Of a stretch of DNA of 64,000 nucleotides, positions 1-9,200 are shown one piece after another. The notes under the pieces were generated by a model. The model made no database searches, had not been told where the DNA came from, and saw only the letters and a program-made list of their open reading frames with translations. This DNA comes from CAJXZP01 sp963974475 (GTDB lineage Bacteria; Bacteroidota; Bacteroidia; Flavobacteriales_G; Salibacteraceae): positions 20,818 to 84,817 of the forward strand of contig CAXBCR010000013.1 in assembly GCA_963974475.1 (NCBI GenBank). The letters are read 5' to 3'. Position numbers and translations under genes: made by a program. Each line of letters starts with the position of its first letter. Position 1 is the first letter of the stretch.

Positions 1-242
1 GTTTCTCCGGTATATGCTCCCCCATCGTAAGAAGAAATATTTTGTGAAGCCACATACACTCCTGGAGTGTTACCAACGCTTTCTGCTACAGCTAATAAAC
101 TCACAAAAGGAGTCCCAAAAACAATTTTGGTCCCCGTCAAATCGGTCGATTTTATCAATTCCAATACTTCGGTTACCAAATCCACGCCTTCCTTTGGGGT
201 AGTATTCATTTTCCAGTTTCCTGCAATAATTTTATAACGCAT
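1..242 (-). CDS. tpiA: Triosephosphate isomerase, N-terminal part (cut by window edge)
   Basis: Interconverts dihydroxyacetone phosphate and glyceraldehyde 3-phosphate in glycolysis and gluconeogenesis; cytoplasmic. Read on the minus strand from an ATG at 242, the protein begins MRYKIIAGNWKMNTTP. AGNWKMN is the TIM signature carrying the active-site Asn and Lys. It continues with GTKIVFGTPFVSLLAV and a later ASQNIS, matching TIM strands 2 and 3. About 80 of the usual 250 residues are present; the catalytic His and Glu lie outside the window. The stop codon of the DoxX-family gene lies only 3 bp before this start, so tpiA is probably the last gene of a DUF1599-DoxX-tpiA operon. Confidence 0.95.
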   Translation of the reverse strand, partial: MRYKIIAGNWKMNTTPKEGVDLVTEVLELIKSTDLTGTKIVFGTPFVSLLAVAESVGNTPGVYVASQNISSYDGGAYTGE

Positions 243-245
243 GTT

Positions 246-1610
246 TTATAAATTTAATTCTTTACTAATTTCTTTTAATGAGCTTAATTTTCTGAACGGG
301 TATTTACCGATTACCGTTCCTTTTTTCAAAACAATTAATCCCGGATTAGACCGAATTATTGTCTTAAGAGTCGTGGCATCGCACGTTAAAAACTCCAAAT
401 TCAATTGATGAGTTTGTTTAAAATTCTCGGTATCTTCAAAACTACTGGCAGACAATGCATAAATTGGTAAATGAGCTGCATTCACCTCATCGGTCAACGA
501 TTTCACCGCTTCTTGCGCCTCTAAATTAGCATGGTCCAAATCGTAAGAAATCCACAAGAACACCACCTCTTCATCTAAAATGGAATAAGTATAATCCTCT
601 TCGGTGGTTACCGATTCGAGTACAAAATCATGAATAGGTGGAACCACACCATCCTTAAAAAGATACTGTTCTCCAGTATTTATAATTTCCAAATCCTGGT
701 CTTTCCATATCTCTTTTTCCATGTAATCAATAGCCGAAACGATAGATTCTTCTCCAGAAGTTTTACTTTTCATGGTATAATCTACGGTATATAATGGGGG
801 CTCTTCACCCACCTGCAATTCCATGTTTTTTAGAATGTTTTCACCAACTGCAAAAGGTCTAAAATCTTTAACAGGAATATATCTCAGGGTATATATGGGT
901 AATAATACCGTAAAAACAAAGGCAAATAAACCCATCAACCAACCTGCTTGGGCTTCTTTCATCTTTTTAACACCGAGCATTCCCGCAAATAACACGATGA
1001 TAAACACTACTGGAAAGACCCAATGAGTTACTAATAGGGCAAACGCAGAAATTAAAACTAACGCAATGCTGTAGTACCAAATATCTTTAGAATTAGAGTT
1101 GGGTTTAACCTTATTTCTTCCTTTAAAAATAATTATGGTAAAAACGAATAGAATTAAATCCTTCACAAACGAATCCCAAGGAGTGAATGGAATCGCATCA
1201 CCAAAACAACCACAATCTTTAAAATAATGAATTTCACGTGCGGTAAACCCAAAAACGCCTTCCATGGAATGTGTGAAATCTCTTTCAAAATGTTCAAAAA
1301 ACCAGTTTCCAATAGCGGTGTATCCGGTTAAAAAAGTAAAAAACACCATCATTATTAACAATAGCCATGCTGATAATTTAATTTTTTCACCCGCTATAAG
1401 TGCTGCTCCCAATACGATTTCTCCTACGGAAATAAATGCAGCCATCCATACTTCTGTTCCCTGAAAAAGGGTCCAATTTAAAACATCAAATGCAAAATAT
1501 TCTTCTAATTTATACGAAAAACCTAACGGGTCGTTGGCCTTAATTAAACCGGAAATTATGAAGAGCGACCCGACTAAAAGTCTTGATATAGTTACTTTAT
1601 TAAATCTCAT
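246..1610 (-). CDS. BT_3928-type DoxX family membrane protein
   Basis: Inner-membrane protein of 454 residues. The N-terminal 150 residues form a DoxX/MauE-like four-helix unit (SRLLVGSLFIISGLIKANDP at 9-28), with a vicinal-type pair Cys133/Cys135 in DCGCFGD, as in MauE-type redox proteins. A second hydrophobic block lies around 175-245. The soluble C-terminal 150 residues look like a thioredoxin fold (VVFLWISYDLDHAN, then a C-terminal GLIVLKKGTVIGKYPF) but lack a CxxC motif. The family is conserved in Bacteroidota and often adjoins tpiA. I infer a role in periplasmic redox or oxidative homeostasis; the substrate is unknown. It is 10 bp downstream of the DUF1599 gene and 3 bp upstream of tpiA. 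Confidence 0.85.
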   Translation of the reverse strand: MRFNKVTISRLLVGSLFIISGLIKANDPLGFSYKLEEYFAFDVLNWTLFQGTEVWMAAFISVGEIVLGAALIAGEKIKLSAWLLLIMMVFFTFLTGYTAIGNWFFEHFERDFTHSMEGVFGFTAREIHYFKDCGCFGDAIPFTPWDSFVKDLILFVFTIIIFKGRNKVKPNSNSKDIWYYSIALVLISAFALLVTHWVFPVVFIIVLFAGMLGVKKMKEAQAGWLMGLFAFVFTVLLPIYTLRYIPVKDFRPFAVGENILKNMELQVGEEPPLYTVDYTMKSKTSGEESIVSAIDYMEKEIWKDQDLEIINTGEQYLFKDGVVPPIHDFVLESVTTEEDYTYSILDEEVVFLWISYDLDHANLEAQEAVKSLTDEVNAAHLPIYALSASSFEDTENFKQTHQLNLEFLTCDATTLKTIIRSNPGLIVLKKGTVIGKYPFRKLSSLKEISKELNL

Positions 1611-1620
1611 TTTGGTTAGT

Positions 1621-2175
1621 TTAATTCACTTGTTCTTTTTCACTTAGTAATATCATCGCAAAAATGGCATAGTTAATCATGTCATGATAATTTGCATCAA
1701 TCCCTTCTGAAATAATGGTTTCGCCTTTATTATCTTCAATTTGCTTGGTACGATGAATTTTCATCAGTATTAAATCGGTAATGGAACTCACGCGCATTTC
1801 ACGCCAAGCTTCCCCATAATCCGTATTTTTATTAATCATTAATGAACGTGCTATTTCCAAATGATTAGAATAATAATTCAATACCTCCGTATCGGTCAAC
1901 TCATCACTATCTGAAGGGCCTAATTCCAACTGAACCAATCCCATAACGCAATAGTTTACTATTGCTATGTATTCTGAAACAACCCCTTCATCTACCTTAG
2001 ACTCACCCGCATCTTCAATAGTGCTAATTCGTTTGGCTTTAATATATAATTGATCGGTAATAGAACTAGGTCTTAGCACCCGCCAAGCAGTTCCGTAGTC
2101 CTTCATTTTTTTAGAAAAAATATCTTTGCAGTTCGCAATAATTGAATCGTATTGTCTGAGGGTTTTCTCCATCAT
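1621..2175 (-). CDS. DUF1599 domain protein with two internal repeats
   Basis: A 184-residue soluble protein of the DUF1599 family, which is described as nucleotide-modification associated. Two copies of one module are visible: KDYGTAWRVLRPSSITDQL around residues 26-44 and TDYGEAWREMRVSSITDLI around 118-136. Each is followed by a helix with I-[ED]-[DN] and a (D/E)EG motif. This is an internal duplication of a helical, MazG-like unit. The biochemical role is not established; the neighbouring folP and tpiA give no decisive hint. It heads the minus-strand group DUF1599-DoxX-tpiA and is divergent from folP, whose start lies 41 bp away. Met1 and Met2 are both possible starts. Confidence 0.8.
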   Translation of the reverse strand: MMEKTLRQYDSIIANCKDIFSKKMKDYGTAWRVLRPSSITDQLYIKAKRISTIEDAGESKVDEGVVSEYIAIVNYCVMGLVQLELGPSDSDELTDTEVLNYYSNHLEIARSLMINKNTDYGEAWREMRVSSITDLILMKIHRTKQIEDNKGETIISEGIDANYHDMINYAIFAMILLSEKEQVN

Positions 2176-2216
2176 TTATATCGGTAAAATAGTGTAATTT
2201 TCATTTTTTATTAAGC

Positions 2217-3068
2217 ATGCAAGATAGGATAATCACAAAAAAGACTTCGTTAAATTTTCGAGGAAAATTAGAAGATATTAACGCCCCTCAAATAATGGGG
2301 ATTTTGAACCTCACCCCTGATTCCTTCTATGACGGGGGGGCGAACAGCCACCTTGAATTGTCGATAAATAATGTTAAAAAAATGTTGGATGATGGCGCGG
2401 ATATCATAGATGTTGGAGCATATTCATCCAGACCAGGTGCCACACATATTTCCGAACAAGAAGAAATGGACCGTTTATTACCAACCCTTATCGATATTCA
2501 TCGCCAATTTCCTGACACCAAAATATCGGTTGACACGTTTAGAAGTAAAGTAGCCAAAGAGGCCGTAAATGCAGGTGCCGTAATTATCAATGATATTTCG
2601 GGAGGTGATTTAGATTCTGAAATGTGGGCAACTGCCGCAAAATTAAAGGTGCCATATATTGGTATGCATATGCAAGGAAACCCTCAAAACATGCAGAAAA
2701 AGCCTACCTATACAAACGTTGTGGATGATGTTATTTTGGCTCTTTCACAAAAAATTGAGCAAATCAAAAAAGCAGGGATTGTAGACATCATTATTGACCC
2801 CGGTTTTGGGTTTGGTAAAACGTTGGACCAAAATTATGAAATGCTAAAACATTTACATGAATTTCAATTTCTTGGGCACCCCTTATTAGTTGGTGTTTCG
2901 AGAAAATCAATGATTTATCAGCTTTTACAAACCGATGCCAATCATGCCCTAAATGGAACAACAGCAATACACATAATAGCTTTAGAAAAAGGCGCACAGT
3001 TTTTACGTGTGCATGATGTAAAAGAAGCGAGAGAAGCCATAACCATTTGGAATAAAGTAAAATTTTAA
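2217..3068 (+). CDS. folP: Dihydropteroate synthase
   Basis: Condenses 6-hydroxymethyl-7,8-dihydropterin pyrophosphate with p-aminobenzoate to give 7,8-dihydropteroate (folate synthesis; sulfonamide target). The 283 residues have the normal length and all landmark motifs of the TIM-barrel family: MGILNLTPDSFYDGG at about 27-41 (pterin-binding signature 1), GAYSSRPGA (signature 2), the SVDTF strand, NDISGG, HMQGNPQNMQ, and DPGFGFGK with the pterin-contacting Lys. The ATG at 2217 is followed by a 26-residue lead typical of Bacteroidota homologues. The diadenylate cyclase gene begins 45 bp downstream on the same strand; folP next to cdaA is a recurrent Bacteroidota arrangement and suggests co-transcription. 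Confidence 0.96.
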   Translation: MQDRIITKKTSLNFRGKLEDINAPQIMGILNLTPDSFYDGGANSHLELSINNVKKMLDDGADIIDVGAYSSRPGATHISEQEEMDRLLPTLIDIHRQFPDTKISVDTFRSKVAKEAVNAGAVIINDISGGDLDSEMWATAAKLKVPYIGMHMQGNPQNMQKKPTYTNVVDDVILALSQKIEQIKKAGIVDIIIDPGFGFGKTLDQNYEMLKHLHEFQFLGHPLLVGVSRKSMIYQLLQTDANHALNGTTAIHIIALEKGAQFLRVHDVKEAREAITIWNKVKF

Positions 3069-3113
3069 ACGAATTGTTAATCAATGTCCGAATTGCACTA
3101 ATATTGCGATAGC

Positions 3114-3893
3114 ATGAGCCAACTATTATTCATATCCATTCGATGGTTAGATGTTTTAGACATCGTATTGGTGGCACTATTTGTGTCCTACTTTTATTCC
3201 TGGGTAAGAGGAACAGTGGCCATGCGTATTCTTATAGGTTTACTGGTAGTGTTACTATTTTGGAGAATCACTAAGGCTTTGCAAATGGAGCTTGTGGCTG
3301 ATTTAATCGGTACTTTTATAGGGGTTGGTTCTATTGCCTTTGTCATTATTTTTCAACCAGAACTTCGTAAATTTTTAATTCGTATCGGGTCCAATCGATT
3401 GGTTTTTGACCTAGAGGCAAAAGGTTGGTTTAAATTTACAAAGGATAAAAATCAAAATCAACCTAGTATATCCAAAATAATTGCAGCGGTGAATGAAATG
3501 TCACGATCTAAAACAGGGGCTATTATTATATTGGACTATAGTTTAGATTTAGAAAACATAATAAACACCGGCACCTTAATCAATGCAGAAATCAGCACCG
3601 AATTATTGACTACCATTTTCTTTAAAAACAGTGCTTTACATGATGGTGCATTAATCATTTCGAAAGATAAAATTGTGGCGGCCGGCTGTATTCTACCCAA
3701 TACGGACCGAAAGGACTTACCAAAAAATTATGGACTACGCCATCGAGCAGTTATAGGGCTAAGTGAAGTTACCGATGCATTTATTATTTTAATATCCGAG
3801 GAGACAGGTAAAATTTTGGTCACCCACCAAGATAAAATCATTGAAAACATAAGCCTTTTTGCACTACAAAACGCGCTTCAAGACTTAGAATAA
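3114..3893 (+). CDS. cdaA: Membrane diadenylate cyclase (CdaA type)
   Basis: Makes c-di-AMP from two ATP. The 259 residues comprise three hydrophobic helices in the first 80 or so residues (WLDVLDIVLVALFVSYFYSW; IGLLVVLLFWRITKAL; IGVGSIAFVIIF), then the DAC domain. Its catalytic DGA motif is at 177-179 (SALHDGALII) and the RHR motif at 209-211 (GLRHRAVIG). Both match the CdaA/TIGR00159 layout in length and order. c-di-AMP usually controls potassium and osmotic homeostasis and the cell wall. The gene follows folP closely. Its stop at 3893 lies one base from the convergent TPR lipoprotein stop at 3895, leaving no room for a separate terminator. Confidence 0.95.
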   Translation: MSQLLFISIRWLDVLDIVLVALFVSYFYSWVRGTVAMRILIGLLVVLLFWRITKALQMELVADLIGTFIGVGSIAFVIIFQPELRKFLIRIGSNRLVFDLEAKGWFKFTKDKNQNQPSISKIIAAVNEMSRSKTGAIIILDYSLDLENIINTGTLINAEISTELLTTIFFKNSALHDGALIISKDKIVAAGCILPNTDRKDLPKNYGLRHRAVIGLSEVTDAFIILISEETGKILVTHQDKIIENISLFALQNALQDLE

Positions 3894-3894
3894 T

Positions 3895-4485
3895 TTATTT
3901 CTTATTCGCTTCAAATTTCCGAATGATTTCTTCATCCGTTAAACCCAAGTTTTCAATACTTTGTTTGGCTTGGGGGGCTAAAGTATGATTCGGATACAAC
4001 TTAATTAACCTTTCATATTTTTCTTTCGCATTTCCGAATTCATTTTTATAAGTATCATAAACAAAGCCTTGTAAATACAGTGCCTCAGGTCTTTTTTGAA
4101 AACTATAGTATTTCACATCTATCAAGTTATACCATCTTAGGGCTTCATCAAACCTTTTCAAATTCACACACTGATTACCCGCTTTAAAAATCATTTCCGG
4201 GGTCTTTTCATCATTCGGAAAAAGTTGGTAATAGGTACCATAAAATGAAACCAATTGGTCTGTAAGCATTTCTTTTTGATTCGCATTTGGACTTGCAATA
4301 GACTGCTCCAATTCTTCTATTACCGCCCCTAGAGTTTGCGGGTTATACACCTTTTCACTTTCTGTTTTCACCGTTTCCTCAACGGTATTACCTGTATTAG
4401 GAGAACTATCTGAACAAGCCAACAAAGCTACCGTTAAACCAATGAAAACAGCACTTTTAGTATTAACTAAATATTTATTTATCAT
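3895..4485 (-). CDS. Tetratricopeptide-repeat lipoprotein
   Basis: A 196-residue exported lipoprotein. The N-terminus MINKYLVNTKSAVFIGLTVALLACSDSS ends in a lipobox (LLAC), so Cys24 would be acylated. Residues 60-190 hold TPR-like helix pairs (EMIFKAGNQCVNLKRFDEALRWYN; PEALYLQGFVYDTYKNEFGN; AKEKYERLIKLYPNHTLAPQ), resembling YbgF/BamD-type helical repeats. I infer a periplasmic-facing scaffold. Its start base is shared with the last base of the def stop codon (4485), so it is translationally coupled to def-ruvX. No specific partner can be named. Confidence 0.8.
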   Translation of the reverse strand: MINKYLVNTKSAVFIGLTVALLACSDSSPNTGNTVEETVKTESEKVYNPQTLGAVIEELEQSIASPNANQKEMLTDQLVSFYGTYYQLFPNDEKTPEMIFKAGNQCVNLKRFDEALRWYNLIDVKYYSFQKRPEALYLQGFVYDTYKNEFGNAKEKYERLIKLYPNHTLAPQAKQSIENLGLTDEEIIRKFEANKK

Positions 4486-5066
4486 TATCTTCTACGCTTT
4501 GGAACCTTCATTTTATAGTTAGTAGAAACATCTCCAACTGAAATGCGACCTAATTTTTTTGATAAGAATTTTTTCTTCAATGGAGAAACTAAATCGGTAA
4601 ATAATATTCCTTCAATATGATCATATTCATGCTGAATAATCCGAGCAGAAAGTCCGGTAAAAGTTTCTTCCTTCAATTCCCATTTTTCATTAAAATACTC
4701 GATTAAGATAGTATCAGGACGAATCACATCTGAATTCACTCCAGGGATACTCAAACATCCTTCTTCAAATGCCCATTTTTCACCTGTTTCTTCTACAATA
4801 ATGGGATTAATAAATGCTTGTTTAAAATTTGCCAATTTTTTCGCTTCTGCCTTACTAATATCCTCCATATCAGAAAACGGTGTACCATCCACTACAAAAA
4901 GACGAATAGCCTGCCCAATTTGAGGAGCCGCCAGTCCTACTCCACTAGCTTTATACATGGTTTCAAACATATTGTCAATAAGTTCTTGCACTGGAAAGTC
5001 CTTATCTATTTCCTCTGTTTCTTGACGTAAAACGGGGTCGCCATACCCAACTATTGGTAATATCAT
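4485..5066 (-). CDS. def: Peptide deformylase
   Basis: Removes the N-formyl group from nascent proteins; a cytoplasmic Fe2+/Zn2+ hydrolase. At 193 residues it is of normal length. All three signature motifs are present: GVGLAAPQIG at 42-51, EEGCLSIPG with metal ligand Cys104, and QHEYDH with ligands His146 and His150 and catalytic Glu147. The start overlaps the ruvX stop by one base (5066) and the stop overlaps the following TPR lipoprotein start by one base (4485), indicating a tightly coupled ruvX-def-lipoprotein operon. Confidence 0.97.
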   Translation of the reverse strand: MILPIVGYGDPVLRQETEEIDKDFPVQELIDNMFETMYKASGVGLAAPQIGQAIRLFVVDGTPFSDMEDISKAEAKKLANFKQAFINPIIVEETGEKWAFEEGCLSIPGVNSDVIRPDTILIEYFNEKWELKEETFTGLSARIIQHEYDHIEGILFTDLVSPLKKKFLSKKLGRISVGDVSTNYKMKVPKRRR

Positions 5067-5482
5067 TACTGATTGTCTAAATACGCTTGTAATATTAACG
5101 TAGCACTAACTTTATCAATTAGTCCTTTTTGTTTATTTCTTCTATCTTTTTTCTTCACTCCACCTTGAATCATTGCATCCAAAGCCAGTTTTGAGGTAAA
5201 TCTTTCGTCTTGCCGTACTATTTTTACAGTTGGAATCTTCTTTTCCAACACTTTAATAAATTCCAAGATATTGGCTTCCACAGCCGACATTTCACCACTC
5301 ATTCTCACCGCTTGGCCAAGTACCAATATGCCTACATCTTCTTTCGAACAGTAGCTTATTAAGTAATCCATAACCTCAGCGGTAGGAACGGTTTCCAAAC
5401 CCGAAGCAATAATTCTTAAATCATCAGATACCGCTAAACCGGTTCTTTTAATTCCAAAATCAATTGCTACAATCTTCCCCAT
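5066..5482 (-). CDS. ruvX: Holliday-junction resolvase-like protein RuvX/YqgF
   Basis: RNase H-fold nuclease of the YqgF family, linked to pre-16S rRNA 5'-end maturation and annotated as a putative Holliday-junction resolvase. The protein starts MGKIVAIDFGIKRTGLA, carrying the first catalytic Asp in the IDFG motif. A central ILVLGQAVRMSGEMS and a C-terminal QDERFTSKLALDAM (catalytic Glu) are typical, and the end KKKDRRNKQKGLIDKVSATLILQAYL supplies the last conserved Asp. I chose the ATG at 5482; the alternative start three codons upstream is TTG. First gene of the ruvX-def-lipoprotein operon. Confidence 0.93.
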   Translation of the reverse strand: MGKIVAIDFGIKRTGLAVSDDLRIIASGLETVPTAEVMDYLISYCSKEDVGILVLGQAVRMSGEMSAVEANILEFIKVLEKKIPTVKIVRQDERFTSKLALDAMIQGGVKKKDRRNKQKGLIDKVSATLILQAYLDNQ

Positions 5483-5598
5483 GAAATGCAAAACTAAATC
5501 AATTAAACAGAAATTGTTTTACTCCTTTATACTTAACATTTATATAGCTATAAATTAACGTATGAAGATTTGAATCACAGCTAAATAATAAGGCAAAA

Positions 5599-5630
5599 AA
5601 AATCCTTGAAAGCAAGCTTTCAAGGATTTT
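5599..5630 (-). terminator. Intrinsic terminator after the 179-aa lipoprotein gene
   Basis: A near-perfect inverted repeat with a 13-bp stem (AAAATCCTTGAAA / TTTCAAGGATTTT) and a 6-nt loop. Read on the minus strand it is followed by a run of eight T. It lies 18 bp past the stop of the minus-strand lipoprotein gene at 5648. Confidence 0.85.
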
Positions 5631-5647
5631 CAAATACGTAATTAAAT

Positions 5648-6187
5648 TTATTGCACTTTAACTAACGCCTCTACTTCCATTCCTACCACAAAATCTGCAG
5701 TCATGGGTTGAGCAGTTACAGCTCCTCCCATTTTTATCGTAATGAAGTTATTATTTAATAATTGATCTTCTATTTTCAATCTCAAATCATTACTAACCGG
5801 AATTTCTACTACATCTCCGGAGTTAAATTGCGCCTCAAAATTAATTGCAGAAATACTAATTGGATCACCTATGGGATTTGTACCATCAACAAATTGACAG
5901 ACGGCTGAACCAATGGCCGAGCCATCCCCAGTAAATGCACCAATTCTATAAGTGAAATTTTTCACTGTATATCCAGATATTTTAGAAAGGTTATCCTTAA
6001 AATCTGGATCCGAATCTGTACTAATCGCAAATTCCTCGGCATAAGTCATTGGGCCTGTAGCAGGGACATCCAATTTCAACACTTTCTCAAAATTATTTCC
6101 AACCGCAAAATTCTCAATATTTGCCACCTTATCACATGAGGTAAACGCAAAAGCTGCAATTGCCATAAATAGTAATCCCTTTTTCAT
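5648..6187 (-). CDS. Exported lipoprotein of unknown function
   Basis: A 179-residue protein starting MKKGLLFMAIAAFAFTSCDK: a signal sequence ending in lipobox FTSC, so Cys18 would be lipidated. The ATG at 6187 is preferred because a longer reading frame would bury the signal peptide 24 residues inside. The mature part is beta-rich (SGYTVKNFTYRIGAFTG, GDVVEIPVSNDLRLKI, NNFITIKMGGAVTAQP), with a domain-like pattern but no recognised catalytic motif. It follows the S8 protease gene on the same strand after a gap of about 95 bp and is closed by the terminator at 5599-5630. Function unknown. Confidence 0.75.
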   Translation of the reverse strand: MKKGLLFMAIAAFAFTSCDKVANIENFAVGNNFEKVLKLDVPATGPMTYAEEFAISTDSDPDFKDNLSKISGYTVKNFTYRIGAFTGDGSAIGSAVCQFVDGTNPIGDPISISAINFEAQFNSGDVVEIPVSNDLRLKIEDQLLNNNFITIKMGGAVTAQPMTADFVVGMEVEALVKVQ

Positions 6188-6281
6188 AATAGCTTGTTTT
6201 TTAGGTAAATTATTGAAAACGAATTTACAACATTTCACCTCATCCTCAAAATTTGACAATAAAGTTTTTTAATTATGCTAC

Positions 6282-9200
6282 TTATTTAATGATTATTCGA
6301 ACCTGTCTCACCTTTTCGTTCGAACTTAAATTAAGGATATACACCCCCTTACTTAACGATGATAAATCGAAATCTTCTTGGAAATTCCTTTTTGTGGTAA
6401 CCAAACTTTTTTCATACACCTTAATCCCCTTCATATCCATTATGGTTAGTGAAACAGGATTGTTATTATCTTTAGCCACCTTCAAAGTAAACTTACCTGT
6501 ACTAGGATTTGGAAAAATGGCCAAATCGCTAAATTCTCCTGATTCATCCAAGGTTCCTAATGGAGCTAACTCCTCAATTCCAAAACTATCGATTGCAATG
6601 TCACTTCTCCAACCTGAACCCGTCACGGCTCTAAATCTAATCACGACATTTTGTTTTGCTGCAAACGCAGTTAAATCAATGGTAGCTTCCTGCCAAAGCG
6701 CCCCTTGGTCGCCAGAAATAGCAGATATAACATCCATATTCCATTCACCATCTGCCAGGACATCAAAATGCAAATCACCCATATCGGAGCCTCTCATGTG
6801 GTACCATATTTTGGCCATCGGGTTGTAATTATCCGTAAAATCGAAACAAGGAGAGAACACTTGTCCTTCCATTTCGGCACAGTCGCCCGAAGATTCTATA
6901 TATAGATAAGTTCCTCCCGCGTTGCCCGGAAAGTAATCCATATCAGGCCCAGTACCATTTGAAGGGGTTCCACCTGTATTCGCTCTAAAATCAACATCAT
7001 CTGAAGTAGCATTTGTCCAACCATTGGTTAGGTTACATACGGTAACGCCACAATCAGAAGTGGTGGCGCATCTCGAAAATGATTCAAAATCTTCGGTATA
7101 AGGAAGTGTTTGAGAAGCGCCTTCAAATACATTAATCAAATCATTTAAGGTATCATTATATACATTATCATCTGGTTGATCTTGCCAAATAATCAATGGG
7201 TATTGCCCAGCCGTAGAAGGAATGGCAATGGTTTGAGAAAAACTAAAACTTACCGAATCGCCTGGATTTATTACCCCGTTGTAGGTTTCACTTACTACTG
7301 TTCCAGAATTGTATTGATACGAAAGGTTCACATTCGTTTTGGAGGTGGTACCTCCATTTTTTATAAGAACCGACACTTCTGAATCACCCATATTGGAGCA
7401 ATTAAAAAACACGTTGGAAGCATTTTTTGCTTGACTTATACCAATATCATTGGCTAGACTACAATTCCATACTCCGGTTAACTTTTGTATTGCGATAGCT
7501 CGTTTACCAATAGCATCTGTGGTTTTCGCTTTTACACTTACCCAATGACCCTTTGAGGCATCTACTCCCGTTATGGTGGCAGTATTAGTGGTTACCGTCA
7601 TTACCGAATCCATATACTTAGCTCCTAACATACTCACTTCGTAAGAAGTCGCCCCCGCGACCGCGTTCCAGTCAAGAGTAAATGAATTTGGACAAGAAGA
7701 AGTTACATTTAAATTCGTGGGTACTCCAATAATACTAAAAGGTAAAATGGATTGTCCACTTACTCCATTTCTCGAGATTTTAACCCGGGCTTTACCTGTA
7801 ACCACATTCGGTACCGTAAAAGAATAACTTCTATTACTCGCACCAATGGAATTTGAAATCACATTCCAAGTAGAGCCGTTATCCGTTGAATACTCCGCAG
7901 TAAAGGTATTTGTTCCTTTCACTGCATCCCATCGTATTCTTTCGCTTTGTCCGGGTACAAATCCCTCTCCTCCAATTGGGTAAGTCACCACAATTTCATC
8001 GGTAATAAACTCGTATATAACATAATAAGTTTGTGGTCCCTGCGGGATTGCTGAACCTGAAATTTGAACCGAGTAAGAACCCATAGCCGGATTATCAATA
8101 ACCACTTGTTCCATATTATTTACCGAATCCACCCCATGGGTTGCCGGAGAATTTAAACTTGCTGCATTAGCGGCCGAATTCAAAATATACGGTTGAAAAA
8201 CAGTTGCTGAAGGGTCGGTAACGGTCATATCCAAATTATTAACCAAAGCTAGAACAGAAGAAGTAGAACCTTCATAATCGTTCCAATACACCATAATTTT
8301 TATTTGTTTCACTCCGGCAGGTACTGTAATTGAATGACTGTTTGCCCCACCTTGGGAAATAGAATCCACAATAAAAGTTTGGTCTTTAAATACATCCACC
8401 ACTTTTCTAGCATTAAGTCTTCCCCATCCAAATTTAAAATCCGGACCTACATTACCCAAGTCATCAGCCGTATTCAGCATGGCAGCTTTCACCAAGGCTG
8501 AGGGTGGGGTAATATTATTATTTAATTCTTTATACGCTTGAACCAAAGCTCCGTATGAACCAGAAACTCCTGGAGCAGCCATGGATGTTCCTGTATTATT
8601 GACATATTGATTATTTGGAAAACAAGAATAAACCTGCGTTCCGTTTGCACAGATATCTGGTTTTATTCTTCCATCGCTTGCGGGGCCTCTAGAACTACTA
8701 GCGGCTAATCCATCGGTCACAGTAACATTACCCACAGCCAATACGTTTTTTCCGGCTTTAATACCTCCGGTAATATTACCCCAACCGTTTCCGGCTCCAT
8801 AGCCACAATCGGAAGTACCCGAATTACCTGCGGAAAATACATGCATTAAATTTGGCATGGTCCTCACCTGCCTGTCGGCAGTTTGCGCAAAAGTGGTATA
8901 TCCAGCATTACATCCATTTCCGTAAGAAGTAGATGTTACCACCACACCCGGGTTAACATACGAAGTTGGGGTACTGTTTACGGCATCCCATACATCATAC
9001 ACTTTAATATTAGCACCCCACGCCATTCCTCTACCATCGGGATCCACGTTTCCGGCTCCCATCATAATTCCACTTACGTGGTCACCGTGAGAACCTGAAC
9101 TTGCTCCCACACTGGATTGGTCCATTCTACCAGTATAATCAATGTGCGGCCCTAATTCTCCATCATCACCAATTGCTATCCATACTCCTGCCCCATTGTA

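Noticed and set aside
6253..6828. Plus-strand frame of 191 codons
   Set aside because: Antisense shadow of the S8 protease gene with no domain pattern.
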